The notes beneath the pieces are model-generated. The model saw only the letters and a list, made by a program, of their open reading frames with translations. It was not told where the DNA came from and did no database searches. Shown one piece after another: positions 1 through 8,311 of a stretch of 19,834 nt of DNA. The translations under genes and the position numbers were made by a program. The stretch comes from JABCPE02 sp963516475 (GTDB taxonomy: Bacteria > Bacteroidota > Bacteroidia > Flavobacteriales > Weeksellaceae): assembly GCA_963516475.1 (NCBI GenBank), contig CAUQBR010000019.1, positions 1-19,834 on the forward strand, written 5' to 3'. Each line of letters begins with the position of its first letter. The first letter of the stretch is position 1.

Positions 1-111
1 GCATTTAGAATAAGCCCGAAACAAATAAGAAATAAATAGTGTAGTTTATAAAAAATCATTACTTTTACATCAATTTTTAATTTATTCAACAATACAAAAA
101 TCATTCCTTTT

Positions 112-1188
112 ATGGCTAAATTTAAAAAAGAATCGTTAGAATTTTTAGAAAAATATTTAAATACAGCATCTCCCACAGGGTTTGAACAAAATGGACAGCA
201 GCTTTGGTGTGACTATATCAGTCCTTTTGTGGATAAAGTGGAGGTGGATTATTACGGAACGGCATACGGAATTATCAATCCTAAAGCTGAGTTCAAAGTA
301 GTAATAGAAGCCCACGCCGACGAAATCTCTTGGTATGTGAACTATATCACGGATGATGGACTGATTTATGTTATTAGAAATGGTGGTTCAGACCAAGTCA
401 TCGCACCATCCAAAGTGGTTAATATTCATGGTAAAAAAGGCGTAGTGAAGGGAGTTTTTGGCTGGCCTGCTATTCATACGAGAGCCAATCAGAATGAACC
501 GACACCGAAATTGGATAATATTTTCATTGACTGCGGTGCGACTACTAAGGAGGAAGTGGAAGAACTGGGCATCCATGTAGGCTGTATGATTACTTATCCA
601 GATGAGTTTTTTGAGCTGAATGACAGATATTTTGTTTGTAGAGCATTGGACAATAGAATGGGAGGTTTCATGATTGCCGAGGTGGCTCGTATGCTGAAAG
701 AAAACAAGAAAAAACTGCCGTTTGGGTTGTATATTACCAATTCTGTTCAGGAAGAAATCGGACTTCGCGGAGCAGAGATGATAGCAGAACGCATAAAACC
801 GAATATAGCTATAGTTACGGATGTTACCCACGATACTACCACTCCAATGATAGAGAAAAAGAAGGAGGGCGACCAAAAATGTGGAGCAGGGCCTGTAATC
901 GCCTATGCACCAGCAGTTCATCACAAAGTGAGAGATTTGATAATAGAAACTGCTGAGAGAAATAATATTCCATTCCAAAGAACAGCGTGCAGCAGGGCTA
1001 CGGGAACAGATACAGATGCCTTTGCTTATTCTAATGGAGGGATTCCATCGGCTCTTATTTCCTTGCCACTTAGATACATGCATACGACGGTAGAAATGGT
1101 GGATAAGAAAGATGTGAGCGATATTATAAAACTGATTTACAATACTTTACTACAAATTAAACCTAAAATAGAACTGAAATATTTTTAG
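112..1188 (+). CDS. M42 family metallopeptidase (glutamyl aminopeptidase / endoglucanase-like)
   Basis: Predicted cytoplasmic di-metal aminopeptidase of family M42, which trims N-terminal residues from peptides. The metal and catalytic residues of the family are visible: H68 and D70 in AHADE, D180 in ALDNRMGG, the pair E214-E215 in QEEIG, D237 in VTDVTHD, and H324 in YMHTTVEM. At 358 residues it has the usual family length and lacks a signal peptide. The ATG at 112 follows an AT-rich leader without a Shine-Dalgarno sequence, as is normal in Bacteroidota. A weak -7-like sequence (TACTTTTA, 60-67) lies upstream but ends in A, not G. A MerR-type regulator starts 16 bases after the stop, so the two are probably co-transcribed. 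Substrate preference cannot be read from sequence. The family assignment is secure. Confidence 0.93.
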   Translation: MAKFKKESLEFLEKYLNTASPTGFEQNGQQLWCDYISPFVDKVEVDYYGTAYGIINPKAEFKVVIEAHADEISWYVNYITDDGLIYVIRNGGSDQVIAPSKVVNIHGKKGVVKGVFGWPAIHTRANQNEPTPKLDNIFIDCGATTKEEVEELGIHVGCMITYPDEFFELNDRYFVCRALDNRMGGFMIAEVARMLKENKKKLPFGLYITNSVQEEIGLRGAEMIAERIKPNIAIVTDVTHDTTTPMIEKKKEGDQKCGAGPVIAYAPAVHHKVRDLIIETAERNNIPFQRTACSRATGTDTDAFAYSNGGIPSALISLPLRYMHTTVEMVDKKDVSDIIKLIYNTLLQIKPKIELKYF

Positions 1189-1204
1189 TAAAAATTAGAA
1201 AATT

Positions 1205-1549
1205 ATGAAAATTAATCTTCCAGATAAACTGTATTATTCCATTGGAGAGGTGGCGTTGGCTTTTGGAGTCAATGCATCACTGCTCCGCTATTGGGAGAAA
1301 GAATTTCCCATTCTCAATCCTAAAAAAAACAAGAAAGGAACCCGCTATTTCACGCCGGAGGACATTAAAAACTTGAAGATTATTTATCATTTGGTCAAGG
1401 AAAAAGGCTACACACTGGATGGAGCCCGTATTGCGCTGGTAACCAATGATAAAATAGAGGAAAATGTGAATATCATAGAACGACTTGAATTTGTTAAAAG
1501 TGAACTAAATAAGCTAAAAAATTCACTAATTGATAAAGAACAGGCATAA
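1205..1549 (+). CDS. MerR family transcriptional regulator (short form)
   Basis: Small DNA-binding protein of 114 residues. Residues 11-75 form a MerR winged helix-turn-helix: YYSIGEVALAFGV, then LLRYWEKEF, then the wing with GTRYF (45-49) and TPEDIKNLKII. Residues 84-112 are charged and heptad-like, suiting the dimerisation coiled coil. There is no C-terminal effector domain and no metal-binding cysteine cluster, so an inducer cannot be suggested. The gene begins 16 bases after the M42 peptidase stop and is probably in the same transcript. The POT transporter downstream has its own promoter. Whether the regulator controls the peptidase or the transporter is unknown, though peptide hydrolysis and peptide uptake would make a coherent regulon. 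Confidence 0.88.
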   Translation: MKINLPDKLYYSIGEVALAFGVNASLLRYWEKEFPILNPKKNKKGTRYFTPEDIKNLKIIYHLVKEKGYTLDGARIALVTNDKIEENVNIIERLEFVKSELNKLKNSLIDKEQA

Positions 1550-1554
1550 ATATA

Positions 1555-1586
1555 TTGTTTAATTCTAAAAAATAGTTTTATATTTG
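1555..1586 (+). promoter_or_regulatory. Bacteroidota-type promoter for the peptide transporter
   Basis: TTG at 1555-1557, a 21-base spacer and TATATTTG at 1579-1586 match the TTG / TAnnTTTG pattern of Bacteroidota primary-sigma promoters. It lies 32 bases before the ATG at 1619 and just after the MerR stop, so the transporter can be transcribed independently. Confidence 0.65.
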
Positions 1587-1618
1587 CTGTTTTAATCAAA
1601 AAATATAAATAAATCATT

Positions 1619-3013
1619 ATGGAAGTAGTTCAACAGAAGAAGGGACATCCTAAAGGGCTTTACCTCTTGTTTTTTACTGAGATGTGGGAGCGTTTCAGTT
1701 ATTATGGAATGCGTGCGATACTTATTCTTTACCTTACTAAAAAGCTAATGGAGGGAGGTCTAGAAATGGATGAAAAATATGCAATGCTGTTGTATGGATA
1801 CTTTACGGGCTTCGTGTATTTTACACCTTTGATTGGTGGTTGGCTGGCTGATAGATATTTGGGAAAAAGACTAGCTGTAATGATAGGAGGTATTACGATG
1901 ATGCTGGGGCAGTTCACTCTATTTGGATTGAATAGTACGACGGGGCTTTATATTGGTTTGTTATTACTAATTATAGGAAATGGTTTCTTCAAACCTAATA
2001 TTTCTACTTTGGTAGGAGGTCTGTATAAAGATGGTGATAGCAGAAGAGACGCTGCATTTACGATTTTCTATATGGGGATAAACCTTGGGGCAATGATTGC
2101 ACCACTAATAATAGGAGTTGTTACAGACAATATGTTTGCTACAACCAATGAGGACGGTTCTATTTCCTATGGATATAGATATGGATTCTTGGTGTCTGGG
2201 ATAGGTATGCTGTTAGGACAGGTGATATTTAATTTGTTAGGGACTAAGTATTTAGGTGATTTAGGAACAAAACCTGTTGGAGCAGTTTCAGATACTGAAG
2301 TTGCAAAAGTTCAAAAATCTGTAAATCCAGAAACAAGAGAAGTATTAGATGAAAAACAAGAGAAACAGCGTATTTCAGTAATCTTCATTTTATTGATTTT
2401 TGCAGTATTCTTCTGGGCTGGATTTGAGCAGGCAGGTTCTTCATTATCATTATATACGGATAAATATATAGACAGAAGTATCGGTTCTTTTGAAATTCCT
2501 ACTTCTTGGTTCCAGTCCGTGAATCCGCTGTTTATAGTAACTTTAGCTCCATTATTTACTTTGTTTTGGGCTTCTCCGATCGGGCGAAGACTAACAACTC
2601 CTGTGAAAATGGGTGTAGGGATGATTATTCTTGGTGCTGGATTCTTGTTTATGATAGGAGCGGTAGCAGAAAGAAGCGCTAATGGAGATGTAAATGATGT
2701 GAATAATAAAGCAGCTCTTATGTGGTTGATAATGACTTATTTACTTCATACTATTGGAGAACTTTGTATTTCACCAGTGGGACTTTCAGTGGTGACTAAA
2801 CTTTCGCCTCCTAAATTGGCCTCTGTGCTTATGGCGGTATGGATGTTGTCATCATTCTTTGCTAATATCGTAGGAGGATATATTGCTTCTTATGTAGAAA
2901 CTATGGGCGCAGGAGAGGTGTTTACCTACATCGCAGGATTTGTGAGTGTGTGTGGAGTTTTACTGATATTGCTCAATAGAGTAATTCTGAAACTGATGCA
3001 TGGAGTGAAATAA
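1619..3013 (+). CDS. Proton-coupled oligopeptide transporter (POT/PTR2 family)
   Basis: Inner-membrane symporter that imports di- or tripeptides with protons. The POT signature ExxER is present at residues 21-25 (EMWERFSYYG), followed by GGWLADRYLGKR (73-84) in the loop after the second helix and by FFKPNIST (123-130), which contains the conserved lysine of the family. The protein is 464 residues, slightly below the usual length, and is strongly hydrophobic throughout with a charged central loop near residues 215-255 (KVQKSVNPETREVLDEKQEK). It stands as its own transcription unit between the promoter at 1555-1586 and the hairpin at 3038-3070. The neighbouring M42 aminopeptidase would complement it by degrading imported peptides. 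That link is inferred from position. Confidence 0.93.
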   Translation: MEVVQQKKGHPKGLYLLFFTEMWERFSYYGMRAILILYLTKKLMEGGLEMDEKYAMLLYGYFTGFVYFTPLIGGWLADRYLGKRLAVMIGGITMMLGQFTLFGLNSTTGLYIGLLLLIIGNGFFKPNISTLVGGLYKDGDSRRDAAFTIFYMGINLGAMIAPLIIGVVTDNMFATTNEDGSISYGYRYGFLVSGIGMLLGQVIFNLLGTKYLGDLGTKPVGAVSDTEVAKVQKSVNPETREVLDEKQEKQRISVIFILLIFAVFFWAGFEQAGSSLSLYTDKYIDRSIGSFEIPTSWFQSVNPLFIVTLAPLFTLFWASPIGRRLTTPVKMGVGMIILGAGFLFMIGAVAERSANGDVNDVNNKAALMWLIMTYLLHTIGELCISPVGLSVVTKLSPPKLASVLMAVWMLSSFFANIVGGYIASYVETMGAGEVFTYIAGFVSVCGVLLILLNRVILKLMHGVK

Positions 3014-3037
3014 ATGAAATTTTGTTAAATAAAGTAT

Positions 3038-3070
3038 AAAAGACCGTTAAATTTCGGTCTTTTATTTTTT
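3038..3070 (+). terminator. Rho-independent terminator after the peptide transporter
   Basis: AAAAGACCG (3038-3046) pairs perfectly with CGGTCTTTT (3055-3063) around an 8-base loop, and a T-rich run follows (to 3070). It begins 25 bases after the transporter stop. Confidence 0.85.
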
Positions 3071-3086
3071 CAAAGAAAAAAGTTTT

Positions 3087-3094
3087 TATATTTG
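3087..3094 (+). promoter_or_regulatory. -7 element for the thioredoxin-like gene
   Basis: TATATTTG matches TAnnTTTG and ends 24 bases before the ATG at 3119. No good TTG lies at the expected upstream distance, where the T-tract of the preceding terminator sits. The box overlaps a possible TTG start at 3092, which rules out that start for a transcript made here. Confidence 0.55.
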
Positions 3095-3118
3095 TTGCTT
3101 GTAAATTTTAGTATTCGA

Positions 3119-3664
3119 ATGAAAAAAATAGTAATTGTATTTTCTGTGTTTTCATCAATGTTTATGATGGCGCAGGTGAACTGGATGAGTATGGATCAGG
3201 CGCTGGAAGCACAGAAAAAAACGCCAAAAAAGATAATGATTAAGTTCTACACAGACTGGTGTTCTATGTGCAAAATGATGGATAAAAATACTTTTTCCAA
3301 TCCTGTGATTACAGAATATATCAATGATAATTACTACGCAGTGAAATTCAATTCCGAAGGGAATGAAGATGTAACTTTCCAAGGAAAAAAATTCAATAAT
3401 CCAGAATTTAACCCAAAAAGAAAACCTACTTATGGAGGCGGGCCTCAGCACCAGTTTGTAACTTATTTCGGTGTAAAGGGATATCCTACCACGGTTTTCC
3501 TTGACGAAGACCAAAAGCTTTTGACAGGGCTTGTGGGTTATTTTAATCCAAGAGACATGGAAGCGTATTTGGCTCTTTTTGCGACCAATGAATTTAAAAA
3601 AATAAAAACTCAGCAAGAGTGGCGGTCTTATAGAGAGAAATTTAAACATAAAATTAAAGATTAA
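3119..3664 (+). CDS. Secreted thioredoxin-like protein (CxxC)
   Basis: Predicted periplasmic thiol-disulphide or redox protein of 181 residues. Residues 1-19 (MKKIVIVFSVFSSMFMMAQ) are a signal peptide with the AQ ending common in this group. The active site is C48-S-M-C51 in FYTDWCSMC, and the cis-proline loop is GYPTTVFLDE. Between them lies an extended segment rich in N, K, P and G (FNNPEF...YGGGPQHQF), larger than in a minimal thioredoxin but seen in flavobacterial thioredoxin_7-type proteins. I chose the ATG at 3119 because it gives the signal peptide directly and because the alternative TTG at 3092 lies inside the -7 box. The DUF4920 gene follows after 4 bases, indicating an operon. The redox partner is unknown. 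Confidence 0.87.
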   Translation: MKKIVIVFSVFSSMFMMAQVNWMSMDQALEAQKKTPKKIMIKFYTDWCSMCKMMDKNTFSNPVITEYINDNYYAVKFNSEGNEDVTFQGKKFNNPEFNPKRKPTYGGGPQHQFVTYFGVKGYPTTVFLDEDQKLLTGLVGYFNPRDMEAYLALFATNEFKKIKTQQEWRSYREKFKHKIKD

Positions 3665-3668
3665 TCTT

Positions 3669-4157
3669 ATGAAAAGACTAATTTTATTGATGGGAATTTT
3701 TGGGATGAGTCTCCTTCACGCTCAGAGTAATATTCCTGAAGCTCAGAAAGGAGTGGAATACGGAGCAGGCGTTCCTGAAAACCTTGCTTATAATGTGCAG
3801 TCTATAGACCAAGTAATAAGGTTTCTGTTTCTAAAGAAGAAAAACGAGATAGACAGAGTAACCATCAAGGGAAAAGTAACAGCAGTTTGTCCTAAAAAAG
3901 GATGCTGGGTTACATTAGAAAACACTCAGAATGTGGAGGTTTTCGTGAAGATGAAAGATTATGCTTTTTTCCTTCCGCAGAATATCGCTGGTAAAACTAT
4001 CCTGCTGGATGCGAAAGTAACTAAACAAGAAACTTCCGTGAAAGAACTTCGCCATTATGCCGAGGATGCAGGAAAATCAAAAGAAGAAATTGCAAAAATC
4101 ACAAAGCCAAAAACAGAAATACGAGTTTTGGCAAACGGAATCAAAGTCATAGATTGA
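3669..4157 (+). CDS. DUF4920 domain-containing secreted protein
   Basis: Secreted protein of 162 residues and unknown biochemical role. Residues 1-19 (MKRLILLMGIFGMSLLHAQ) are a signal peptide. The mature part carries the DUF4920 hallmark VTIKGKVTAVCPKKGCWVTL, with cysteines at 74 and 79, then alternating strands (VEVFVKMKDYAFFLP, KTILLDAKV) that suggest a small OB-like barrel; the fold is my inference. A charged C-terminal tail (SKEEIAKITKPKTEIRVLANG) follows. It begins 4 bases after a secreted thioredoxin-like protein, so the conserved Cx4C pair may be a redox substrate or a metal site kept reduced by that neighbour. The unit ends at the hairpin at 4176-4206. Confidence 0.82.
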   Translation: MKRLILLMGIFGMSLLHAQSNIPEAQKGVEYGAGVPENLAYNVQSIDQVIRFLFLKKKNEIDRVTIKGKVTAVCPKKGCWVTLENTQNVEVFVKMKDYAFFLPQNIAGKTILLDAKVTKQETSVKELRHYAEDAGKSKEEIAKITKPKTEIRVLANGIKVID

Positions 4158-4175
4158 TAATTTTTTAGGTTAAAC

Positions 4176-4206
4176 AAAAAGCACTCCTATTTTGGAGTGC
4201 TTTTTT
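4176..4206. terminator. Bidirectional terminator between convergent genes
   Basis: GCACTCC (4181-4187) pairs with GGAGTGC (4194-4200) around a 6-base loop, and the stem is extended by A5 before and T6 after. It therefore works as a terminator on both strands, closing the DUF4920 operon (plus) and the OFA transporter gene, whose last base is 4208 (minus). Confidence 0.87.
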
Positions 4207-4207
4207 A

Positions 4208-5428
4208 TTAAATATCTTTGGTTTTCTTCTTTATGAACAATGTGAGTAAAAATCCTAAACAAAGCAAAACCAGCCCGATGATGTAGGAATAAACTCCTGC
4301 CTGCTCTTGGAAATAATCTTTCATATAAGCCGTAATCTGCGGGCCTATCAGTCCGCCTATTCCCCAGCCTACCATCATGATTCCGTATAGTGAGGCCATC
4401 AGATTAGGGTTGTATTGTTCTTTGACCAGAGAAGGCATTACCCCAAGGCTTCCGCCGTAGCACAATAAAACCAAGCAAACGCCCAAGAAAAATACGATAG
4501 GATTTTGAGTAAAAATGAGGACAATGAAAATGCAAATTTCTATCAAAAAAATCATTCTAAAAGTCTGGATTCTTCCCGCTTTATCAGACACGCCTCCCCA
4601 CATAAATCTTCCAAAACCATTACACAGAGAACTTATCCCTATCAGCGTAGCGCCGTGCTGTTCCAGTTCTGTGGCGTCTGTCATTCCCTCAGCTCTGAGA
4701 TAATCCTGTAATAAAGGCGACTGGAACGCGATGAAAATCATCCCAGCAATCACACTAAACATGAAAAACAACCAAGATGCAATGTATTCACGCTGGATAA
4801 TAGTTTTATAAATTGCTGAAAATGAGATTTCTGCTGTGTTTTGGGAAGTGGTGTTTTTTATGCTTAATTGATAAGTAAATATCGGTAAAACAATGAGCAG
4901 CATACAGCCAATTGCAAGGAAAGTAATGGCCAGATTTTCCTCAAATAAATTCAAGAAAAACGGTGCTAATATTTTAGACATGATTAAAGCGCCCAGCCCA
5001 AACCCTGTGACCACCAGCCCAGTAGCGAGACCTTGTTTGTCTGGAAACCAGCTCGATACGGCCACCACGGGTGTTACATATGCCATTCCTAAACCTATCC
5101 CGCCGATAAAACCGAAACCGATGTATAGTAAAGGTAAAATCTCTAATTTTAGAGCAAAATAAGAAACGATATATCCCAGCCCATAGAGCACAGCTCCCAT
5201 AGTAGCGAGGTTTTTTAGTTTGAACTGATGTAGTTTCGCGCCGCACCATGCCGATGTCACTCCCATCATCAGGTTAGAAATACTGAATGCCCACGCCGTT
5301 TCTCCCTGTGTCCAGCCATAGGCCTCGCTGACAGGCTTTTGAAAGAAACTCCATGCATAGACCGTTCCCAAAAATAAATGGGTAAGAATAGCCGCAATAG
5401 CTATGAACCAACGATTTTTATTCTCCAT
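4208..5428 (-). CDS. OFA-type MFS transporter (oxalate/formate antiporter-like; probable monocarboxylate carrier)
   Basis: Inner-membrane major-facilitator protein of 406 residues with about 12 hydrophobic segments. The N-terminus (WFIAIAAILTHLFLGTVYAWSFF, then EAYGWTQ) matches the OFA family, whose members carry oxalate/formate, lactate, pyruvate and related monocarboxylates. RFMWGGVSDKAGR in the middle is the MFS loop A-like motif of the second half, and KGIG-like signatures are replaced by GFGFIGGIGLGMAYVTPV. The substrate is not resolved by sequence; the label oxalate/formate is a family name only. It is a single-gene unit on the minus strand between the bidirectional terminator at 4176-4206 and a possible -7 box at 5446-5453. 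Confidence 0.85.
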   Translation of the reverse strand: MENKNRWFIAIAAILTHLFLGTVYAWSFFQKPVSEAYGWTQGETAWAFSISNLMMGVTSAWCGAKLHQFKLKNLATMGAVLYGLGYIVSYFALKLEILPLLYIGFGFIGGIGLGMAYVTPVVAVSSWFPDKQGLATGLVVTGFGLGALIMSKILAPFFLNLFEENLAITFLAIGCMLLIVLPIFTYQLSIKNTTSQNTAEISFSAIYKTIIQREYIASWLFFMFSVIAGMIFIAFQSPLLQDYLRAEGMTDATELEQHGATLIGISSLCNGFGRFMWGGVSDKAGRIQTFRMIFLIEICIFIVLIFTQNPIVFFLGVCLVLLCYGGSLGVMPSLVKEQYNPNLMASLYGIMMVGWGIGGLIGPQITAYMKDYFQEQAGVYSYIIGLVLLCLGFLLTLFIKKKTKDI

Positions 5429-5445
5429 ATAAAATAATTAGGGCG

Positions 5446-5453
5446 CAAAAATA
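5446..5453 (-). promoter_or_regulatory. Possible -7 element for the OFA transporter
   Basis: Read on the minus strand, TATTTTTG fits TAnnTTTG and lies 18 bases upstream of the ATG at 5428. No TTG is found at the expected distance further upstream, so support is limited. Confidence 0.35.
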
Positions 5454-5502
5454 TATAAATAATTTGAAACGAAAAAAATGTAATTCTTTCAGGGTTTTGA
5501 AA

Positions 5503-5533
5503 TAAAAATTACCCTCTATTATTGAGGGTAATT
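5503..5533 (-). terminator. Rho-independent terminator after the YceI gene
   Basis: On the minus strand AATTACCCTC pairs with GAGGGTAATT around a 7-base loop, and a T-rich run (TTTATT) follows. It lies about 36 bases beyond the YceI stop at 5569. Confidence 0.78.
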
Positions 5534-5568
5534 CGCAATTTTAAATTTATAATGAAAAAACTAAACTT

Positions 5569-6159
5569 TTATTCTGCTATCATTTCAAAGTCTCCTTTTA
5601 TTTGGACTTTGTCGCTGATCATCGCTTCTGGATATCCTCCACCAACACCAAAATCAGAACGCTTGATAACTCCTACCACTTGGTATCCGTAAGTTTTTTT
5701 CTTACTCATAGGATTTACCACCATTCCTTTGTACAGCAAATTTACAGTAACAGGTTTAGTTACACCATGAAGTGTAAGATTTCCTTTTACTTCGTAGAGC
5801 AGAATTTTCATACTGCTATTGATTTTCGTGGGCTTGATGCTGGTGCTTTGGAAAACCATTTCTGGGAATTTTTTCACATCGAAGAAATCTTCGTTTCTGA
5901 GATGGTTGTCCCTTGCCTCAATGTGCGTGTTGATAGAATTCACATCCACCACGAAATTGATTTTAGAGTTTGCGAAATTCTTTTCATCTACATTTATGCT
6001 TAGGGCAGCTTTCTCAAAATTCCCTGTAATTTCGCTGATTCCCAAGTGAGTTACTGAAAACTGTATTCTGCTGTGCGCAGGGTCTGATTTTAAAGCGTTT
6101 TGGGCAAATGAATTTACAGCCATTAGACCCATAAATAATAATGATGCTATCTTTTTCAT
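5569..6159 (-). CDS. Secreted YceI family protein
   Basis: Periplasmic lipocalin-like protein of 196 residues; the family binds isoprenoid or other lipophilic ligands and is common in Bacteroidota. Residues 1-20 (MKKIASLLFMGLMAVNSFAQ) are a signal peptide. The body shows the YceI pattern: DPAHSRIQFSVTHLGISEITGNF at the start, the DVNSINTHIEARDNHLRNEDFFDVKKFPEMVF segment in the middle, the KGNLTLHGVTKPVTV strand, and a GVIKRSDFGVG segment near the C-terminus. The length is normal. It lies downstream of metG on the same strand, but 91 bases and its own -7 box separate them, so it is probably transcribed independently. No partner cytochrome b561 gene is adjacent. Confidence 0.92.
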   Translation of the reverse strand: MKKIASLLFMGLMAVNSFAQNALKSDPAHSRIQFSVTHLGISEITGNFEKAALSINVDEKNFANSKINFVVDVNSINTHIEARDNHLRNEDFFDVKKFPEMVFQSTSIKPTKINSSMKILLYEVKGNLTLHGVTKPVTVNLLYKGMVVNPMSKKKTYGYQVVGVIKRSDFGVGGGYPEAMISDKVQIKGDFEMIAE

Positions 6160-6180
6160 ATTTTCTAATTTTTATTGATA

Positions 6181-6188
6181 CAAAGATA
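6181..6188 (-). promoter_or_regulatory. -7 element for the YceI gene
   Basis: Read on the minus strand, TATCTTTG matches TAnnTTTG and lies about 21 bases upstream of the ATG at 6159. The only TTG nearby (6204-6206) is 15 bases away, shorter than usual. Confidence 0.5.
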
Positions 6189-6250
6189 TGGTTAATAACT
6201 ATCCAAAAAATTGATTTATGATAAAATTTTTAAAATATTTATGTCTAAAA

Positions 6251-8293
6251 TTATCCTATTTCTATTCCGTTTTCTACCTTTTCATCAGGTGTCACGAAAG
6301 ATAGTTTGCCATCTGGTTTGGTCGTAAGCAGAAGCATTCCTTGAGATTCTATTCCTCGGATTTTTCTTGGAGCGAGGTTTAGAAGAATCATCACTTGTTT
6401 TCCGATGATTTCCTCAGGGCTGAAACTTTCTGCAATTCCCGAAACCACGGTGCGAACATCTACGCCGGTATCTACTTTTAGTTTTAGTAATTTGTCGGCT
6501 TTTTCTACTTTTTCAGCTTCTAAAATCGTAGCTGTTCTAAGGTCTATTTTCGTAAAGTCATCAAATGAAATTTGTTCTTTCATAGGGTTTGCGTTAGGAT
6601 TGGTTTTTTGATTGTTTATTTTTGTGTTTTCCAGCTTTTTGATTTGAGCCTCTATCACATCATCCTCTATTTTAGAGAAAAGTAGCGGCATTTCATTGAT
6701 TTGATGCCCTGTCGGGATAGGCGGCGTGTTTAGAACTTCGTACCAGTTTTTGTTTCCGAGATTTAGTCCAGACTTCATTTTTTGGGAAGTAAAAGGCAGG
6801 AACGGCTCACACAAATACGCCAGCGCTCCAGCCACCTGTAATGCGCAGAACATCTGTGTTTTCACGCGTTCAGGATTGTCCTTTATCACTTTCCAAGGTT
6901 CTTCATCTGCAAGGTATTTATTTCCTAATCTTGCCAAATTCATCATCTCGGTAAGGGCATCACGGAAGCGGAATTCATCTAGGTTTTTACCGATTTTTTC
7001 TGGAATTTGCTGCATTTCGTGGTAAAGGTCTTTGTCCACTTGCTCAAATTCATTAGGCTGAGGAACGATTCCGTTGTAATATTTCTGGGTAAGAACCGTC
7101 ACACGATTGATAAAATTCCCAAAAATCCCTACCAATTCCGAGTTGTTTTTGGTCTGAAAATCTTTCCAAGTAAAATTATTATCCTTTGTCTCTGGCGCCG
7201 AAGAAAGCAGTGCGTAGCGCAGAGCATCCTGCTGGTCAGGGAAATCCTCTACATATTCGTGAGCCCATACAGCCCAGTTTCTCGAAGTAGAAATTTTATC
7301 ATTTTCAAGGTTAAGGAATTCAAACGCAGGGACATTTTTCGGCATGATGTAGTCTCCGTGAGCTTTCATCATCGATGGGAAAATGATGCAGTGGAAGACA
7401 ATGTTGTCCTTCCCAATAAAGTGAATAAGGTCTGTTTCTTCATTTTGCCAAAAATCTTTCCAGTTTTTGCCGTTTTTCTCTGCCCATTCCTGTGTGAAAG
7501 AAATATAACCGATAGGCGCATCAAACCAAACATAAAGCACCTTGCCCTCAGCATTTGGAAGCGGAACAGGAACGCCCCAGTTTAGGTCACGAGTCATAGC
7601 TCTTGGTTTTAGTCCGTCATTGAGCCAAGATTTCACTTGTCCATATACATTAGGTTTCCAGTCGTCCTGATGTCCTTTGATAATCCATTCGTTCAGAAAG
7701 TTTTCATACTCGTTTAGAGGAAGATACCAGTTTTTTGTTTCCTTTAAAACAGGCGTGTTACCGCTGAGCATGGATTTTGGGTTGATAAGTTCCGTAGGCG
7801 AAAGGGTAGAACCGCATTTTTCGCATTGGTCGCCATAGGCATTTTCATTGCTGCATTTTGGGCATGTACCTACGATATATCTGTCGGCAAGGAATTCTCC
7901 TGCCTGTTCATCAAAAAATTGTTCAGAAATTTCTTCCTCGAATTTACCTTTGTTATAAAGGTTTAGAAAGAATTCTTGGCTTACTTCATAGTGTTTTTTG
8001 GAGGTAGTTCTCGAATATTCATCAAAGGAAATCCCTAAATCAGCAAAAGATTTTTTGATGATTTCATGATATTTGTCCACCACATCCTGCGGAGTGATGC
8101 CTTCTTTTTTTGCTCTAATGGTGATGGGAATACCGTGTTCATCAGAACCACAGATAAAGGCAACTTCCTGTCCCGTACTTCTCTGAAATCTTGCATAAAC
8201 ATCAGCTGGGATATATACACCCGCTAAATGCCCGATATGCACAGGTCCATTGGCATAAGGCAGGGCAGCGGTAATCATTTTTCTCTTTGACAT
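6251..8293 (-). CDS. metG: Methionyl-tRNA synthetase with C-terminal tRNA-binding domain
   Basis: Charges tRNA-Met in the cytoplasm. The Rossmann catalytic core has the HIGH motif at residues 19-22 and a zinc knuckle with cysteines 144, 147, 157 and 160 (CPKC ... CEKC). The second class I signature reads KISTS (333-337) instead of KMSKS, a form I recall for Bacteroidota MetRS. The anticodon-binding helical domain follows, and the last 110 or so residues form a Trbp111/EMAP-like tRNA-binding domain (FDDFTKIDLRTATIL ... NLAPRKIRGIESQGMLL). I start it at the ATG at 8293 (680 residues, MSKRKMITAALPYANGP). A longer form would need a TTG at 8314 that lies within the -7 box at 8312-8319, so it cannot be translated from that promoter. 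Confidence 0.96.
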   Translation of the reverse strand: MSKRKMITAALPYANGPVHIGHLAGVYIPADVYARFQRSTGQEVAFICGSDEHGIPITIRAKKEGITPQDVVDKYHEIIKKSFADLGISFDEYSRTTSKKHYEVSQEFFLNLYNKGKFEEEISEQFFDEQAGEFLADRYIVGTCPKCSNENAYGDQCEKCGSTLSPTELINPKSMLSGNTPVLKETKNWYLPLNEYENFLNEWIIKGHQDDWKPNVYGQVKSWLNDGLKPRAMTRDLNWGVPVPLPNAEGKVLYVWFDAPIGYISFTQEWAEKNGKNWKDFWQNEETDLIHFIGKDNIVFHCIIFPSMMKAHGDYIMPKNVPAFEFLNLENDKISTSRNWAVWAHEYVEDFPDQQDALRYALLSSAPETKDNNFTWKDFQTKNNSELVGIFGNFINRVTVLTQKYYNGIVPQPNEFEQVDKDLYHEMQQIPEKIGKNLDEFRFRDALTEMMNLARLGNKYLADEEPWKVIKDNPERVKTQMFCALQVAGALAYLCEPFLPFTSQKMKSGLNLGNKNWYEVLNTPPIPTGHQINEMPLLFSKIEDDVIEAQIKKLENTKINNQKTNPNANPMKEQISFDDFTKIDLRTATILEAEKVEKADKLLKLKVDTGVDVRTVVSGIAESFSPEEIIGKQVMILLNLAPRKIRGIESQGMLLLTTKPDGKLSFVTPDEKVENGIEIG

Positions 8294-8311
8294 ATAATTC
8301 CTTATTTTTTG

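Noticed and set aside
388..1083. Long open frame antisense to the M42 peptidase
   Set aside because: It lies wholly inside a well-supported gene and its translation has no domain, signal or start context. The same applies to the long antisense frames at 3155-3649, 7007-7585 and 13291-13956.
3038..3070. Riboswitch or attenuator in the leader of the thioredoxin-like gene
   Set aside because: The hairpin lies upstream of the -7 box for that gene, so it belongs to the preceding transporter transcript as a terminator.
6160..6250. metG-yceI operon
   Set aside because: They are on the same strand, but a 91-base gap with a TAnnTTTG box at 6181-6188 makes independent transcription of yceI more likely. 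I also see no clear metG terminator, so read-through is not excluded.
7286..7300. KISTS in place of KMSKS in methionyl-tRNA synthetase
   Set aside because: The signature is a variant I associate with MetRS of Bacteroidota generally; all other motifs and the length are normal, so it is not a sign of an inactive or novel enzyme.
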